DNA of 13,070 bases from Marinagarivorans sp. UBA5870 (GTDB lineage: Bacteria > Pseudomonadota > Gammaproteobacteria > Pseudomonadales > Cellvibrionaceae), in contig DJFO01000031.1 of NCBI GenBank assembly GCA_002432555.1, positions 1 through 13,070 of the forward strand, read 5' to 3'. The translations under genes were made by a program, and so were the position numbers. The notes under the pieces are model-generated. The model was not told the DNA's origin. It did no database searches and was given only the letters and a program-made list of their open reading frames with translations. Of this stretch, positions 12,123 to 13,070 are shown in pieces. How positions within the stretch are numbered: the first letter of the stretch is position 1; each line of letters starts with the position of its first letter.

Positions 12123-13070
12123 GCACCTGAGGAGACCGGGGGACTCCCAGCGCGGTGTGGTGCTGATCATGGCGCTGCTCATAGTCGTCTTGGTCACCGC
12201 CGTGGTGGTGGCCGTCAGCTGGCGATTCACTTTGAGCATGGCGCGCAATGAGAATCGATGGCACGGGTCCCAGGCGCGGGCGTATATGGAGGGCGGCGAG
12301 CAGCTCGCGCGCAAGATTTTGCGGGAAGATCTAAACGAAGGGGCGATCGATCACCTTGCGGAAATGTGGGCCCAAGCGGGCGAGGCCCTGCCCACCGACG
12401 AAGGTTGGATTCGCGGCAGTATCGAAGACGCTCACGGTCGGTTCAACCTGAACCTGTTGACCATCCCGCGGCCCGTCCAGAGTGGCCAGCAGAACCCGAA
12501 CAACGAAAATCTGAGCCCGTGGGAGCGGATGAGCGAGAGCCAAAGGCGATTTGTCCGCCTGCTGCAGACCCTGGAGCTGGAGAGCGGACCCCTGCCGACG
12601 GAGGCGGCGACCGAAATTGTCGAGGCGATCCAGGATTGGCTGGACCCCGACGATCAGCCATTTGGATTTGGCGGGGCGGAAGCGGATCACTACCAGAGCA
12701 TGGATCCGCCTTATCCGATTACCAATGGGCCCATGACCAGCGTCAGTGAGCTAAGTTTAATCAAGGGTGTTACACCGGAGATCTATGAAAAACTGGTGCC
12801 CCTGGTGATCGCTCTGCCGGATGACGTGAAGATGAATATCAACACCATGAAACCGGAGCTGCTGCGCGCCCTCAACCGCAAAGACGATCCGCTCCCTCTG
12901 GAGGAGGCGGACTGGCAGGCCCTGGTGGACGAGCGAGGTGCGGCCACCGAAGGTCTGACCAACGTCCAGGATTTCGTGAATTCCCCGGCGGCTTCGGCCG
13001 TGCTTGGCGAAGGGGGGCAGTTCGACAGCAGCGACCTGGTGGTAACCAGCCACTATTTTCTGTATTCCGC
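12106..13070 (+). CDS. gspK: Minor pseudopilin GspK (3' end outside window)
   Basis: About 321 residues are visible of a protein that caps the pseudopilus tip. Predicted prepilin cleavage is at Gly17/Val18 (RGVVLIMALLIVVLV). The +5 residue is Met22 rather than Glu; lack of Glu at +5 is a known GspK feature, not a defect. After the helix (18-42) comes the large tip domain, with conserved blocks GRFNLNLL, DWLDPDDQPFGFGGAEADHY (177-196), the helix-hairpin-like SVSELSLIKGVT and MNINTM (243-248). The Asp and Glu residues at 180-192 resemble the calcium site region of GspK. The ATG at 12106 lies within gspJ, and an AGGT (about 12095-12098) is 7 bases upstream. The stop codon is beyond the right edge; gspL and gspM would be expected next. 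Confidence 0.93.
   Translation, partial: MTAPCKHLRRPGDSQRGVVLIMALLIVVLVTAVVVAVSWRFTLSMARNENRWHGSQARAYMEGGEQLARKILREDLNEGAIDHLAEMWAQAGEALPTDEGWIRGSIEDAHGRFNLNLLTIPRPVQSGQQNPNNENLSPWERMSESQRRFVRLLQTLELESGPLPTEAATEIVEAIQDWLDPDDQPFGFGGAEADHYQSMDPPYPITNGPMTSVSELSLIKGVTPEIYEKLVPLVIALPDDVKMNINTMKPELLRALNRKDDPLPLEEADWQALVDERGAATEGLTNVQDFVNSPAASAVLGEGGQFDSSDLVVTSHYFLYS

Noticed and set aside
11355..12314. A 319-codon open frame on the minus strand opposite gspJ and gspK
   Set aside because: Both plus-strand genes are well supported, and the antisense product is Arg/Gln/His-rich and unlike any family I know.
4093..13070. Isoleucine ATA codons in the gsp genes are often followed by G (about two-thirds by hand count)
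   Set aside because: The number of codons is small and many following codons start with G anyway. Not distinguishable from codon-context bias without a genome-wide count.
1..13070. Search by eye for CRISPR repeats, IS ends, tRNA genes and long direct repeats
   Set aside because: None was seen. Coding density is high and the gene content is chromosomal.

Overview
The window comes from a free-living gammaproteobacterium. The protein set (Rsd/AlgQ, DsbB, a class I GshA and a Pseudomonas/Cellvibrionales-style type II secretion cluster) and a GC-rich composition (high fifties percent by eye) fit Cellvibrionaceae, Microbulbifer-like or Pseudomonadales-like marine and polysaccharide-degrading bacteria. 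The genus cannot be fixed from this sequence. No mobile element, CRISPR array, tRNA or rRNA was seen. The gene content looks chromosomal and core.

Layout. The left part (1-3.9 kb) is mostly on the minus strand: rsd (sigma-70 regulator), dsbB (disulfide-bond oxidase of the inner membrane), gshA (glutamate-cysteine ligase), and a small conserved protein of unknown function upstream of gshA. One plus-strand gene sits among them, a FliL-family protein with a cleavable-looking signal peptide. It runs convergently into gshA with a 5-base gap. No other flagellar gene is present.

The right part (about 4.1 kb to the window end) is one plus-strand type II secretion operon in canonical order, gspC-D-E-F-G-H-I-J-K. 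Genes are separated by a few bases or overlap (D/E 4 nt gap, E/F 1 nt gap, H/I, I/J and J/K overlaps), so they are probably co-transcribed and translationally coupled. gspK is cut by the window end; gspL and gspM would be expected beyond it. The system is complete as far as it can be seen: GspC (inner-membrane clamp with PDZ domain), GspD (outer-membrane secretin), GspE (ATPase with Walker A/B and a tetracysteine zinc site), GspF (inner-membrane platform), GspG (major pseudopilin) and GspH/I/J/K (minor pseudopilins). Together they would push folded periplasmic proteins through the outer membrane. DsbB supplies the periplasm with oxidising power and could indirectly help fold the exported substrates.

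Regulation. The 261 bases between the divergent small gene (start 3831) and gspC (start 4093) hold candidate promoters in both directions, a perfect 10-bp palindrome and a 7-bp stem-loop in the gspC leader. The 94-base leader of gshA holds two stem-loops whose arms can also pair in an alternative way.

I found no clearly new biological system. The observations most worth following are the gshA leader structures, the orphan secreted FliL-like protein, the Asn/Pro/Gly-rich tail on GspJ, the acidic Pro/Glu tail on GspD, and the small conserved gene beside the secretion operon.
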